From NCBI GenBank assembly GCA_023630585.1, contig CM042552.1, positions 16,254,269 through 16,318,268 of the forward strand: 64,000 bases of DNA, written 5' to 3'. The stretch comes from Cranoglanis bouderius (taxonomy: Eukaryota; Chordata; Actinopteri; Siluriformes; Cranoglanididae). Both the position numbers and the translations under genes were made by a program. Below are positions 54,200 through 63,932 of this stretch, piece by piece. Under the pieces are notes generated by a model. That model saw nothing but the letters and a program-made list of their open reading frames with translations, made no database searches and was not told where the DNA came from. Position 1 is the stretch's first letter; each line of letters starts with the position of its first letter.

Positions 54200-54337
54200 A
54201 AGCCTGGTGGACAATTATGGAAAACGCATACAAGAAGTTATTTCTGCTAATGGCCAATGATCAAATGTTTGCTTGTCCAAATAAGTCAAAAAAGCCAATA
54301 ATTTCCATGGGGTGTACTTATTTTTCACATGACTGTA

Positions 54338-55515
54338 CATATATGCTGCTGGTTCTGATGTTCTTGAAACGATTGAGTATTGGGAATCGCAGATAGATTT
54401 CAAATGTCGTGATGGCTATTAAGTTGGAAGATCTAAATGTTTGTTGAAAATGTGGCGTCTGCAGCTTTAAGATTGAAAATGTGATTTATCTTGTAATATA
54501 TGTTTTCTTTTTGCATATTTTGTTATATTATACAAACCTTAATAGCATGTGTTATCTCACTTTGGAGCAGAGCAACAAAACAGCTTTCTTTGATGTATCT
54601 TAGAAAAAGCTGTGAATGTCTTTGCTCCTAAAACATGAGCAGGGGCTTAAATTACGAAAGTGAAACAATATGTAGTTCATCAGGGCCTCTTCGCTATACA
54701 AGAATTCAGTAAGTACACTATATATGAGGCAACTCCATATTAATGCCCATGATTTTGGATCAACAATCACATCTGGTTGTGATGGTCAGGTGTTCACTTT
54801 TGGCTCTTATTGGCTCATATAATGCATGTCCTCTGCTGTTCAACACAGAGCACATGCACACACAGTTTATATAATTTTATTTCAATTTTATAATGAGCTT
54901 AGTTACAGCTTGTTAGGTTTATTTACACTTCAGTTTTGCAAGCATTCCTGATATTGTTAATGTTAAAAAAAAAAAATAAAAACCTGACTAAATGTAATGC
55001 TAGCAGTTAGTAGATACAGCTGACTTGTCATCAGCTTTTTGCATTTTTTTCCGCTGTACTGATGGAACGTGTATATGGTGTATACGTGTATATGGCACAC
55101 ATTATGTATGTCTGGCTACAGCCCCTTCAGCATCCCTTCAGTTTACACCTCTCCAAAACCACAGTTGATACTATCATCAATCTGTGATAGTTAGGGGGCA
55201 CGATAGATACCTGCAAACTAGCCGCTTTTCGGAGAAATTCGCCGTTTTAAATCAAAATGTCATTTATGTGAATCGTGTAGACCCGGAGTTTTTATCCTTA
55301 GTGGGGGCGCCTCGGGACTTTTGGCCAATCAGAATCAACATAATGGCATCGTCTTCTTTTCCATTAGTCTTGGGAATTCCGGCTCTTTTTAGTGAGCCAG
55401 ATCATTTGGCACATCTCCGCAATAAGAGCCAGCTCTTTTGGCTTCCAAACGGCTCTTCATTTATTACCACTTCTGGCTTTTATAATTCAGCCAAATTTAG
55501 CAATATTTTGAAGTG
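54338..55515. other. Intron 65 stretch
   Basis: Mostly unassigned. 54765-54800 (caatcacatctggttgtgat, ggtcaggtgttcacttttgg) is an old DNA-transposon end. An open frame at 55184-55537 (+) has no motif I recognise. Poly-A occurs near 54964. Confidence 0.4.
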
Positions 55516-55882
55516 TGATTACAGATGTGGCCATTGAAAATGCGCATCAAAGGAAAAGGGATCCTGCGATTTCATGCGGTATCGCACAGAATAACGCGCA
55601 TGCTGCGGGCGCAGGAAAGACAAGGCAGTCGTGTTTCATTTGAACAAGCACAGCTTGCTAGTAGTTCTGCCAGGACATATACTGTATACAGCATATATTC
55701 TTTTACCAACCAAACAGTGTCTTGTACTGAAGCCCATGATCTGCTTGTGCTAGGCCCGCGTATCTATGAACCTCTCTCAGAACCATTTTGCAACAAGCAG
55801 CAGAGCACATTAAATGTTGTCGTGCCTGAAAAAAATGGAATGTGTGGTTGGTTAGATTTAAAAAAAAAAAAAATAGTATGTA
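55516..55882. repeat. CpG-bearing repeat stretch, part of inverted-repeat arm
   Basis: Begins cagatgtggccattgaaaat and weakly resembles 893-960. Its end (55835-55860, aaaatggaatgtgtggttgg) pairs in inverted orientation with sequence around 62970-63000, so it seems to be the outer part of the left arm that the family-A Tc1 split. The open frame 55525-55950 has no recognisable product. Confidence 0.4.
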
Positions 55883-57318
55883 TAGTGGGTATAGAAAAGA
55901 ATCACCCCCCCCCCTTTAAAATAATCACATTTTGTTGCTTTTCAGCTTGAAATGAAGACGGACACAGTTTTTGTTTTATCCAGCTGTATTTACTCAGTGC
56001 AACTTATAACATCCAAGTGAAAGATATAACACCAACATGTCAGAATTTAAAAATAACAAAAAAAACAATCACTGAGTTGGAAAAAAGATCACCCCCCTCC
56101 TGAAAATGACTTGTAAACTCAATAAGGTGTAGCTAATCACCTTCTCAGTGGCACACAAAGCCATTTGACTTTGATCAGCTGTGGTCATTTTGATTAGCTC
56201 AGCATGACAGGAGCTTTCCTGGAGCATTTTGTAGTGCAACTGAAGCAAATAATCAACTATGGGTGGCACGGCACTGTCAAAAGATCTCCGGGATAAAGTT
56301 GTGGACACGCACAAGTCGGGCACAAAAAAATTTCAAAGGCTTTATCAATGCCTAGAAGCACAGTGAAGTCTATTATTAAGAAGTGGAAGGTATTTGGTAC
56401 AACACAGACCCTCCCTGGATGAGGACGTTGCTCCAAACTGGATGAAAGACCCAGGAGAAAACTGGTCAGAGAGCCTACCAAGAGGCCTACAGCAACTCTG
56501 AAGCAGTTGCAGGAATTTATGACGGAGTGGTCATTGTGTGCATGTGACAACAATATCACAAATTCTCCACAAATGTGGCTTGTGTGGGAGGGTTGCAAGA
56601 AAAAAGCCACCCATGATTGAGCTTTGCCAAAACGCACCTTGAAGATTCTGAGGCCACATGGAAAAAGGCGTTATGGTGAGACGAATTATTTGGCCTTGAC
56701 ACCAAACGATATGTCTGGCGGAAATCCAATACAGCTCACCATCCAAATAACACCATTCCTACAGTAAAGCATGGAGGTGGTAATATCCTGTTATGGGGTT
56801 GTTTCTCTGCAGCAGGGAGTGGAGCACTTGTCAGGATAGAAGGAAAATGGATGGGGCAAAATACCGTCAAATTCTTGAGGAAAATTTGCTGTCCTCTGCC
56901 AGAGAGTTGTCTATGGGAAGAAGGTTTACCTTCCAACATGACAATGACCCAAAGCACACAGCAAAACTGACCACACAGTGGTTGAAGGAAAAAAAGGTGA
57001 ATGTCCTTGCATGGCCTAGTCAGAGCCCAGACTTAAACCCCATTGAAAATCTGTGGAATGACTTAGTGAGTATGAACTTGAGCAGTTCTGCAAAGAAGAG
57101 TGGGCAAATATTGTAAAGTCTAGATGTGCAAAGTTAGTAGAGAACATATCCCAATAGACTTTCTGACATGTTGGTGTTGTATCTTTCACTTGGATGTTAT
57201 AAGTTGCACTGAGTAAATACAGCTGGATAAAACAAAAACTGTGTCTGTCTTCATTTCAGTCTGAAAAGCAATAAAATGTGATTATTTTAAAGAGGGTGAT
57301 TCTTTTCTTTACCCACTG
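55883..57318 (+). mobile_element. Tc1-like transposon, family A, copy 3
   Basis: 1436 bp with TA on each side (55881-55882, 57319-57320). Ends TAGTGGGTATAGAAAAGAAT (first base mutated) and the family-A complement. The transposase start MGGTALSKDLRDKVVD lies at about 56260. The catalytic SDE has become RDE with the same 12-bp deletion as copy 1. 56793-57116 (+) encodes QHDNDPKHTAK and NPIENLWND before a deletion removes the C-terminus. Inactive. Confidence 0.88.
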
Positions 57319-57319
57319 T

Positions 57320-57560
57320 ATGTTTCGCATAAATGTATTGCCTTTCTCATCTAAACTTATGATGAACCTAATTTAAACAATGTTCTAATTACAAGATTTA
57401 ATTAGTAATCGAGTCACATAGTACGGGTACAATAACTATAGTATTAAAATTAACTTGGCCACAGAATGTTTGCTAGAATAGTGCAGCGGTAACATGCAGG
57501 CTGTAGTATGCCAGCAACCAGGGTTCAAGCCTCAGCTCAGTTGAGAGTGCTCATTTAATG
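57320..57560 (+). repeat. tRNA-like repeat, + copy (left inverted arm)
   Basis: 57345-57510 is an inverted copy of about 62730-62945: shared blocks ATAGTATTAAAATTAAC, GGCCACAGAATGTTTGCTAG and GCAGGCTGTAGTATGCCAGC. 57483-57540 is tRNA-like, with gtgcagcggtaacatgc upstream of a B-box-like GGTTCAAGCC. It belongs to the same family as 1091-1640 and 57756-59040, which lie on the other strand. Confidence 0.6.
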
Positions 57561-58224
57561 AGCATTCTTTTTTTTACTGTTGAATGTTCCTCAAAGTAAC
57601 TTTGCATGAATTCCATCTTCTCTTTTCTTGCCAGTGGAAACTTTTGTTCTTTTCTTAGATTAAAAGTTTTACTATTTAAAAAAAACTGGTTTAAAATGAA
57701 CACAGAATCCACACACTAAAAAAAGCTCATTGAATTTACTTAATTTAAATGAGTACATCGGTTCCATGTCATTTAATTGAGTTACGTTAACATAATATTT
57801 TTTCGTACATCAAACATGATTTGATCATATATTTTCAATGCCCTGAATAAAATTAAACCTCACCTGAGCTGAGGATTGAACCCGGGTTGCTGGTGTTCTG
57901 CAACAGCACATTACCACTGCATTATTCTACCATACACTTTTTAACCATGTTAATTTAAATATTTAAATTAAAATTATTAAATAATTAAAATTTAAATTAT
58001 AGTACCTGTACTGTATGAATCACTCAAAATTAAACCAAATATTCAAACATTTTATGAATTAATTTAAACATGTGGCAACATTTATCAAATGTGTTGTTAC
58101 AGAAAGAGCATATTCACAACATGATTTACACATTCTGACTATCACGGATAGTCAGAGGTGGGTAGTAACGTGCTACATTTACTTGAGTAATACTTTTAAT
58201 AGTTAACTGGCCATACATACTGGC

Positions 58225-58270
58225 CATGAGTGCTTTGAGTGTCTAGAAAAGCACTATATAAATGTAATGA

Positions 58271-58303
<33 letters not shown>

Positions 58304-58305
58304 AT
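58225..58305 (+). repeat. LINE tail and ATT microsatellite
   Basis: ccatgagtgctttgagtgtc, then aaaagcactatataaatgta, then an ATT run of about ten units. It is a non-LTR retrotransposon end inserted into the hAT-like element. Confidence 0.6.
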
Positions 58306-58566
58306 TATCATACTTATACTCTTACTCAAGTTCATTTTTAATTACAGAAATGTACTTTTACTTTGCTACATTCTGTGCCATTACTCTGTTACTGTTAAAT
58401 ATTAACGAATATATGTAGTTTTAATAATTAATTTAAATCACATATAATGAGGTTGCGAGCCGTGCCATACACTGCAGTGGTCTGTATGCGGACACAACAA
58501 CCGCTCACAATTTTACAGGCTCAGTCCTGGAGAGCGGGGGAAGAAGCGAGCGTGTCAACGGAGGCA

Positions 58567-58579
58567 GGACACACGCACA

Positions 58580-58640
<61 letters not shown>
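58567..58640 (+). repeat. AC microsatellite
   Basis: A run of about 35 AC dinucleotides, beginning cacacgcacacgcgcacaca. Confidence 0.95.
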
Positions 58641-58642
<2 letters not shown>

Positions 58643-59040
58643 CTCCATGTAGTCTGAAATTCAGGATTTTCCCTTCATTTTAATCAGATCCGAAGTAACT
58701 AGTAACTTGCTACTTGAGTACTTCTTCTCATTGTATACTTTATTACTCTTACTCAAGTAATTATTAACATTATTACTTTTACTGTTACTCGAGTAATTAT
58801 TTTTATAAATAGTTTTACTTGTACTTGAGTAAATTTTTTGGCTACTCTACCCACCTATGCGTATAGTTGTGTATTTGTATCATTTTATGCAGATGTAGGT
58901 TGTAATATTTTGTTTATGTTGTGTATGAATCCGATTAATCACTTATGGGATATGTTTGGGTGAGTTAATTAACTCACTAGTAAAGTGCTTTAGTTTACTG
59001 GTTTTGATTCACTCAGTTCAAGCAGGTAATTCTTACTGAT

Positions 59041-59704
59041 ATCTATATTACTACTTTCCTCCACCATGTCTTTATCCCCACTAAACAATTGCTATACGAG
59101 GGTTCTGCTCTACCTGACCAGCCGACCTACATGTTGGAGGTGAATTATCCACACCTAACCCAAGTGTGGAGGCCATTCCACTGAACTACCCAAAGGATAT
59201 TTCAAATGAAACTGCACGGAAAGTTTACAAAAACAAGAGACTGACAGAAAACCCAGCTAAAAATAAAAAATGAGGAAGACACAACAACTATCAGCATCAA
59301 CATATACAAAACAACAAGGATAGTTGTAGTGAAAAGCATCCATGGGTTCTTAAAACTTCCATGGGCTCTTAAAACTACAAGACGTCCTCAAGATCAAGGA
59401 AAGAGCACAGCAGGAGCCCATTACCAATGACCAACTCCAGAGGAGTCAGACAGCTACATGCTTCCACCTCCCCCTCAGATGGGGATAGAGATCCCCCCAG
59501 CACTGAACAAACCAAAGACCCCCATCCATACTGTTACTGCACTGACATGAGAGAAAGATCCACAGTGCTGGAAGGGGAACTGGTACAGCTTAGAGAGATG
59601 GCCACCTCTCTACACACATCCCAAAGCATAGACCAGCCCAGAAACTGCTCCACAGTCAAACAAAGAGAGACAAACGACCTCAGGGGAGACCTGTCTGCAC
59701 TACA
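59041..59704 (+). other. Unassigned repeat-like stretch with an open frame
   Basis: 59427-59700 (+) is open and reads CYCTDMRERSTVLEGELVQL after a Ser/Pro/Thr-rich start, with a short predicted coiled coil (MRERSTVLEGELVQLREMA). It could be an ORF1 or Gag-like remnant of a retroelement into which the RTE-like LINE inserted at about 59705. I do not recognise the family. Confidence 0.35.
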
Positions 59705-62700
59705 GACTTCTTCTTTTCCTTTCGGCTGTTCCCTTCAGGGGTCGCCACAGAGAATCATCTGCCTCCATCTAGCCCTATCCCCTGCATCCTTTTCTCTCAC
59801 ACCGACTACCTTCATGTCCTCCTTCACTACATCCATAAACCTCCTCTTTGGTCTTCCTCTCGGCCTCCTACCTGGCAGCTCTAACCTCAGCATCCTTTTA
59901 CCGATATATTCACTCTCCCTCCTCTGAACATGTCCAAACCATCTCAACCTGGCCTCTCTAACTTTCTCCAAAACATCTCACATGTGCTGTCCCCCTGATG
60001 TACTCATTCCTGATCCTATCCATCCTCGTCACTCCCAAATAGAACCTCAACATCTTCAGCTCTGCTACCTCTAACTCTTCCTCCTGTCTTTTCCTCAGTG
60101 CAACTGTCTCCAAACCATACAACATCGCTGGTCTCACTACTGTCCTGTACACGTTTCCTTTCATTCTTGCTGGTACTCTTTTATCACACAACAGACCTGA
60201 CACTTTTCTCCACCCATTCCAACCTGCCTGCACACGCTTCTTCACCTCTTTTCCACACTCCCCGTTGCTCTGGACTGTTGACCCCAAGTACTTCAAATCC
60301 TGCACCTTCTTTATCTCTTCTCCCTGTAACCTCACTGTTCCATTTGGATCCCTCTCATTCACACACATGTATTCTGCCTTGCTGCGACTAACCTTCATTC
60401 CCCTTCTCTTCAGAGCAAACCTCCACCTCTCTAGAGTTTCCTCCACCTGCTCCCTGCTCTCACTACAGATCACAATGTCATCCGCAAACATCATAGTCCA
60501 TGGAGATTCCTGTCTGACCTCATCTGTCAGCCTGTCCATCACCACCGCAAACAAGAAGGGGCTCAGAGCCGATCCTTGATGCAGTCCCACCTTCACCATG
60601 AACTCCTCCGTCACACCTACCGCACACCTTACCATTGTCCTACTGCTCTCATACATATCCTGCACCACTCTAACATACTTCTCTGCCACTCCAGACCTCC
60701 TCATACAATACCACAGCTCCTCTCTTGGCACTCTGTCATATGCTTTCTCTAAATCTACAAAGACACAATGCAGCTCTTTCTGACCCTCTCTGTACTTCTC
60801 CATCAACATTCTCAAAGCAAATATTGCATCTGTAGTGCTCTTTCTTGGCATGAAACCATACTGCTGCTCACAAATGCTCACTTCTCCCCTTAGCCTTGCT
60901 TCCACTACTCTTTCCCACAACTTCATTGTATGGCTCATCAGCTTAATACCTCTGTAGTTTCCACAACTCTGCACATCTCCCTTGTTCTTAAAAATCGGCA
61001 CCAAAACACTTCTCCTCCATTCCTCAGGCATCCTCTCACTCTCTAAGACCTCGTTGAACAACCTAGTTAAAAACTACTGTCTACTCTCCTAGACACTTCC
61101 ATACCTCCACTGGTATGTCATCTGGACCAACTGCCTTTCCTCTCTTCATCCTCTTCAAAGCTCTCCTAACTTCACCCTTGCAAATCCTTTCTACTTCCTG
61201 CTCAACAATATTTGCCTCTACTACTCTTCTCTCTCTGTCATTTTCCTCATTCATCAGTTCCTCAAAGTACTCCTTCCATCTTTCCCTCACCCTCCTGTCA
61301 CCTGTCAACGCATTTCCATCTCTATCTTTAATCACTCTAACCTGCTGCACATCCTTACCATCTCTATCCCTCTGCCTCGCCAACCGATACAAATCCCTTT
61401 TACCTTCCTTACTATCTAACCTTGAATACATGTCCTCATAAGCTTTCTGTTTGACCTATGCCGCCTCTATCTTAACCTCACGCTGCATCTCCCTATATTC
61501 CTGTCTACTTTCCTCCGTCCTCTCACTGTCCCACTTCTTCCTAGCTAACGTCTTCTTCTGGATACTCTCCTGAACTTCCTCATTCCACCACCAAGTCTCC
61601 TTGTCTTCTTTCCTCCTTCCAGATGACACACCTAAAGCCTGTCTCAACTCCACCCTGAAAACCGCACAGCACTCTTCCTTTTCCAACTTCCACCACTTTG
61701 TCTTCTGCTCTGCCTTTGCTCTCTTCATCTTCCTCACCACCAGAGTCATCTTGCACACCACCATCCTATGCTGTCTAGCTACACTCTCTCCTACCACTAC
61801 TTTGCAATCACTAATCTCCATCAGATTACAGTGTCTACATAAGATATAGTCCACCTGTGTGCTCCTGCCACCACTCTTATGTCACCCTGTGTTCCTGCCT
61901 CTTCTGAAAGTACGTGTTCACCATAGCCATCTCCATACTTTTAGCAAAGTCTACCAACCTCTGTCCTTCTGGGTTCCTTACCTGAAGACCAAACCTGCCC
62001 ATCACTTCCTTATCCCCACTATTCCCTTCACCAACATGTCCATTAAAGTCTGCCCCTATCACCACTCTCTTACATCTGGGAACACTCTGCATCACTTCTT
62101 CAAGCTCGCTCCAGAATCTGTCTTTCTCCTCTTGCTCACAACCTACTTGTGGAGCGTAAGCACTAACAACATTCAACATCACACCTTCAATTTCCAGCTT
62201 CAGACTCATCAACCTATCTGACACTCTCTTTACCTCCAGAACATTCTTCACAAACTCCTCCTTCAGGATCACTCCTACTCCATTTCTCTTCCTGTCCACA
62301 CCATGATAAAACAGTTTAAACCCTGCTCCAATGATTCTAGCCTTGCTCCCTTTCCACCTGGTCTCCTGGACACACAGAATGTTGACTTTCCTTTCCTTTA
62401 CATCATATCTACCAGCTCTCTGCCTTTACCTGTCATCGTACCAACATTCAAAGTCCCTACTTTCAGTCCTAAACTCCTGCCTTTCCTCTTCTCTCTCTGC
62501 CTACGGACACGCCTTCCTCCTCTAACACACCTTCCTCCTCTCCTTCTTCGACCAACAGTAGCCCAATTTCCACCAGTGCCCTGTAGGTCAACGGCACCGA
62601 TGGCGGTCGTTGTTAACCCGGGCCCCGACCGATCCGGTATGGAAGTCATGTTAGTGATTCGCATATTGAATTTGGCAAAAGTTTTACGTCGGATGCCCTT

Positions 62701-62800
62701 CCTGACACAACCTGCAGTGTATGGCACGGCTTGCTGGCATACTGCAGCCTGCATGTTACCACTGCGCTATTCTAGCAAACATTCTGTGGCCAGGTTAATT
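59705..62800 (-). pseudogene. RTE-like LINE, endonuclease plus reverse transcriptase
   Basis: Nearly complete and on the - strand. Endonuclease: 62398-62754 has KVGTLNVGTMTGKGRELVDM; 61877-62299 has MDRKRNGVGVILKEEFVKNV, VVSAYAPQVG and VVIGADFNGHVG (catalytic GDFN-like). A linker is at 61456-61854. Reverse transcriptase: 61081-61431 and 59958-61061 contain GNYRGIKLMSHTMKLWERVV, FVDLEKAYDRVPREELW, GLHQGSALSPFLFAVVMD and the active site MFADDI (FADD at 60477-60488). The C-terminal end at 59735-59971 reads LRWFGHVQRRESEY. Four or five frameshifts and stops separate the pieces. In vertebrate annotation such elements are often mislabelled as craniofacial development protein. Confidence 0.88.
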
Positions 62801-62968
62801 TTAATACCATAGTTATTGTACTTTGTGACTCAGTCACGCTCACGTTATATAGTTAAATTTCGTAATTAGAAACTTACAAGATTTAATTATATAACATAAG
62901 TATGATGGAGTAACTTGTTTAAATTAGGTTTATCATAAATTTTGATGAGAAACGTAATATGTTTGTGA
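62725..62968 (-). repeat. tRNA-like repeat, right inverted arm
   Basis: The complement of 57320-57510, with the same order of blocks: GCTGGCATACTGCAGCC, CTAGCAAACATTCTGTGGCC and AACTTGTTTAAATTAGGTTT. The tRNA-like B-box part has been replaced by the 5' end of the RTE-like LINE, so only the A-box side is left. Confidence 0.6.
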
Positions 62969-63052
62969 ACCATTCGACCACACGTTCCACTTTTTTATTG
63001 TACTGCGAACACAGTACAATAAAAAAGTGGAATGTGTGGTCGAATAGTTCAC
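62965..63052. repeat. Long near-perfect hairpin
   Basis: GTGAACCATTCGACCACACG begins the left arm and its complement CGTGTGGTCGAATGGTTCAC is matched at the right end (TGTGTGGTCGAATAGTTCAC). The arms are about 41 bp with two or so mismatches around a 6-base loop (cgaaca). It contains ACTTTTTTATTGTACTG and its complement. Confidence 0.92.
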
Positions 63053-63059
63053 GTAATTG

Positions 63060-63538
63060 AATTTTGAAGCTTGAGATCTGCACAAATTAAAGTAGTTAAT
63101 TTCAAGTGAAAATACCATTCAAGTGAATGGGGGGGGAAAAGAATGAAAAAAAAAAAAATGAGTGCATGGAACAACATACTGTTGCTGAATGGAAAGTTTT
63201 TACAATTTTCTATTTCTCTGCACTTCAGTGACATTTTAGCGACATAGATAGTCAGAGTGTATTTGGAGAAATTGTTTTACTAACTCTGAATCAGTTTATT
63301 CTCCTTTTGATAGCACATTAAAAACATGTCTTACAATAGTTTGCCATTCTGTTGTGTGCTGTTGACTAGAAATACCCAAATTCATGAATATGAAACTTAG
63401 GAAAATTAGCCCACCTGACTACACCTACATTCCCTCCCACTGACAGCCCAGGTTAGCCCATGCATATGTCCACCCCTTGCTGTACCTATTCATGTAGCAG
63501 TCTTTATTAATTCTCACTTCAATTGATTACTTTCACAG
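63060..63538. other. Intron 65, last part; nothing recognised
   Basis: AT-rich with G and A runs at 63128-63160. Acceptor tactttcacag before exon 66. Confidence 0.5.
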
Positions 63539-63624
63539 AGGGAGAACTGGGAGGATTCGAACCCTATCTTTAAAAACAGGAATAATCTCTCTCTGCAAAG
63601 CTCACCTAGAAGACAAATACAGAT
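63539..63624 (+). CDS. dmd: dmd exon 66 equivalent (EF-hand region)
   Basis: 86 nt, as in human exon 66. It reads GRTGRIRTLSLKTGIISLCK and AHLEDKYR. KTGIISLCKAHLEDKYR is dystrophin; utrophin has an SLSKG-LEEKYR-type string in its place. The donor is GAT|gtaagt. It follows exon 65 in phase 1. Confidence 0.97.
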
Positions 63625-63932
63625 GTAAGTTATTTTATTTCTCATTAATGTTTAATAAACATTGATTAATAAGTGAGAGATGTTTAAATGTGCAAATTAA
63701 ATATTTTCCCCTATAGTTTCAGCCATACTTTGCAACTATGCTTTGTAGATTGCTTTGTAGTGATTATAATTCTGCTGGTCTGTTTATAATTTCAAGCTAA
63801 CAAACAATTATTGGTTGAAATATTAGGAAATGCAGTTATTGAAAAGGAAAATCTTGCACAATGATTTCCTTGTATATTTTTATTTTGCCACAAGTATATC
63901 TCGTACTCATTTCGCACTTCTGTTTTCACTAG
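63625..63932. other. Intron 66; nothing recognised
   Basis: A 308-bp AT-rich intron without a repeat. It ends in tgttttcactag. Confidence 0.7.

Larger units (their letters stand above)
52737..54335 (+). mobile_element. Tc1-like transposon, family E
   Basis: TA on both sides (52735-52736, 54336-54337). Ends CGGTCATGTGAAAAAAATAA and the complement of CAGTCATGTGAAAAATAAGT. The 5' part contains a foreign piece (about 52858-53030). A second internal copy of the end motif, cagtcacatggaaaaagtaa, lies at 53125. The transposase runs on the + strand. Confidence 0.88.
58153..58859. mobile_element. hAT-like non-autonomous element
   Basis: Ends CAGAGGTGGGTAG and CTACCCACCTATG, with an inner acatttacttgagtaa / ttacttgtacttgagtaa inverted pair. 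Flanks CGGATAGT (58145-58152) and CGTATAGT (58860-58867) form an 8-bp duplication with one mismatch, the hAT hallmark. Inside are a LINE-type tail with ATT repeat (about 58225-58305) and an AC microsatellite (about 58567-58640). No transposase. Confidence 0.82.
57756..59040 (-). repeat. tRNA-like interspersed repeat, copy 2 (interrupted)
   Basis: Homologous to 1091-1640 from ATCGGTTCCATGT to the end near TTCTTACTGAT. The tRNA-like part is at 57860-57950 on the - strand (GGGTTCAATCCTCAGCTCAG). It is interrupted at 58152/58860 by a hAT-like element that duplicated 8 bp of it. Confidence 0.7.

Noticed and set aside
58447..58683. ORF with His-Thr repeats
   Set aside because: Translation of the AC microsatellite inside the hAT-like element.
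63540..63570. tRNA B-box-like sequence (ggattcgaaccc) near the end of the window
   Set aside because: It lies inside conserved dmd exon 66 and the rest of a tRNA is absent; coincidence.
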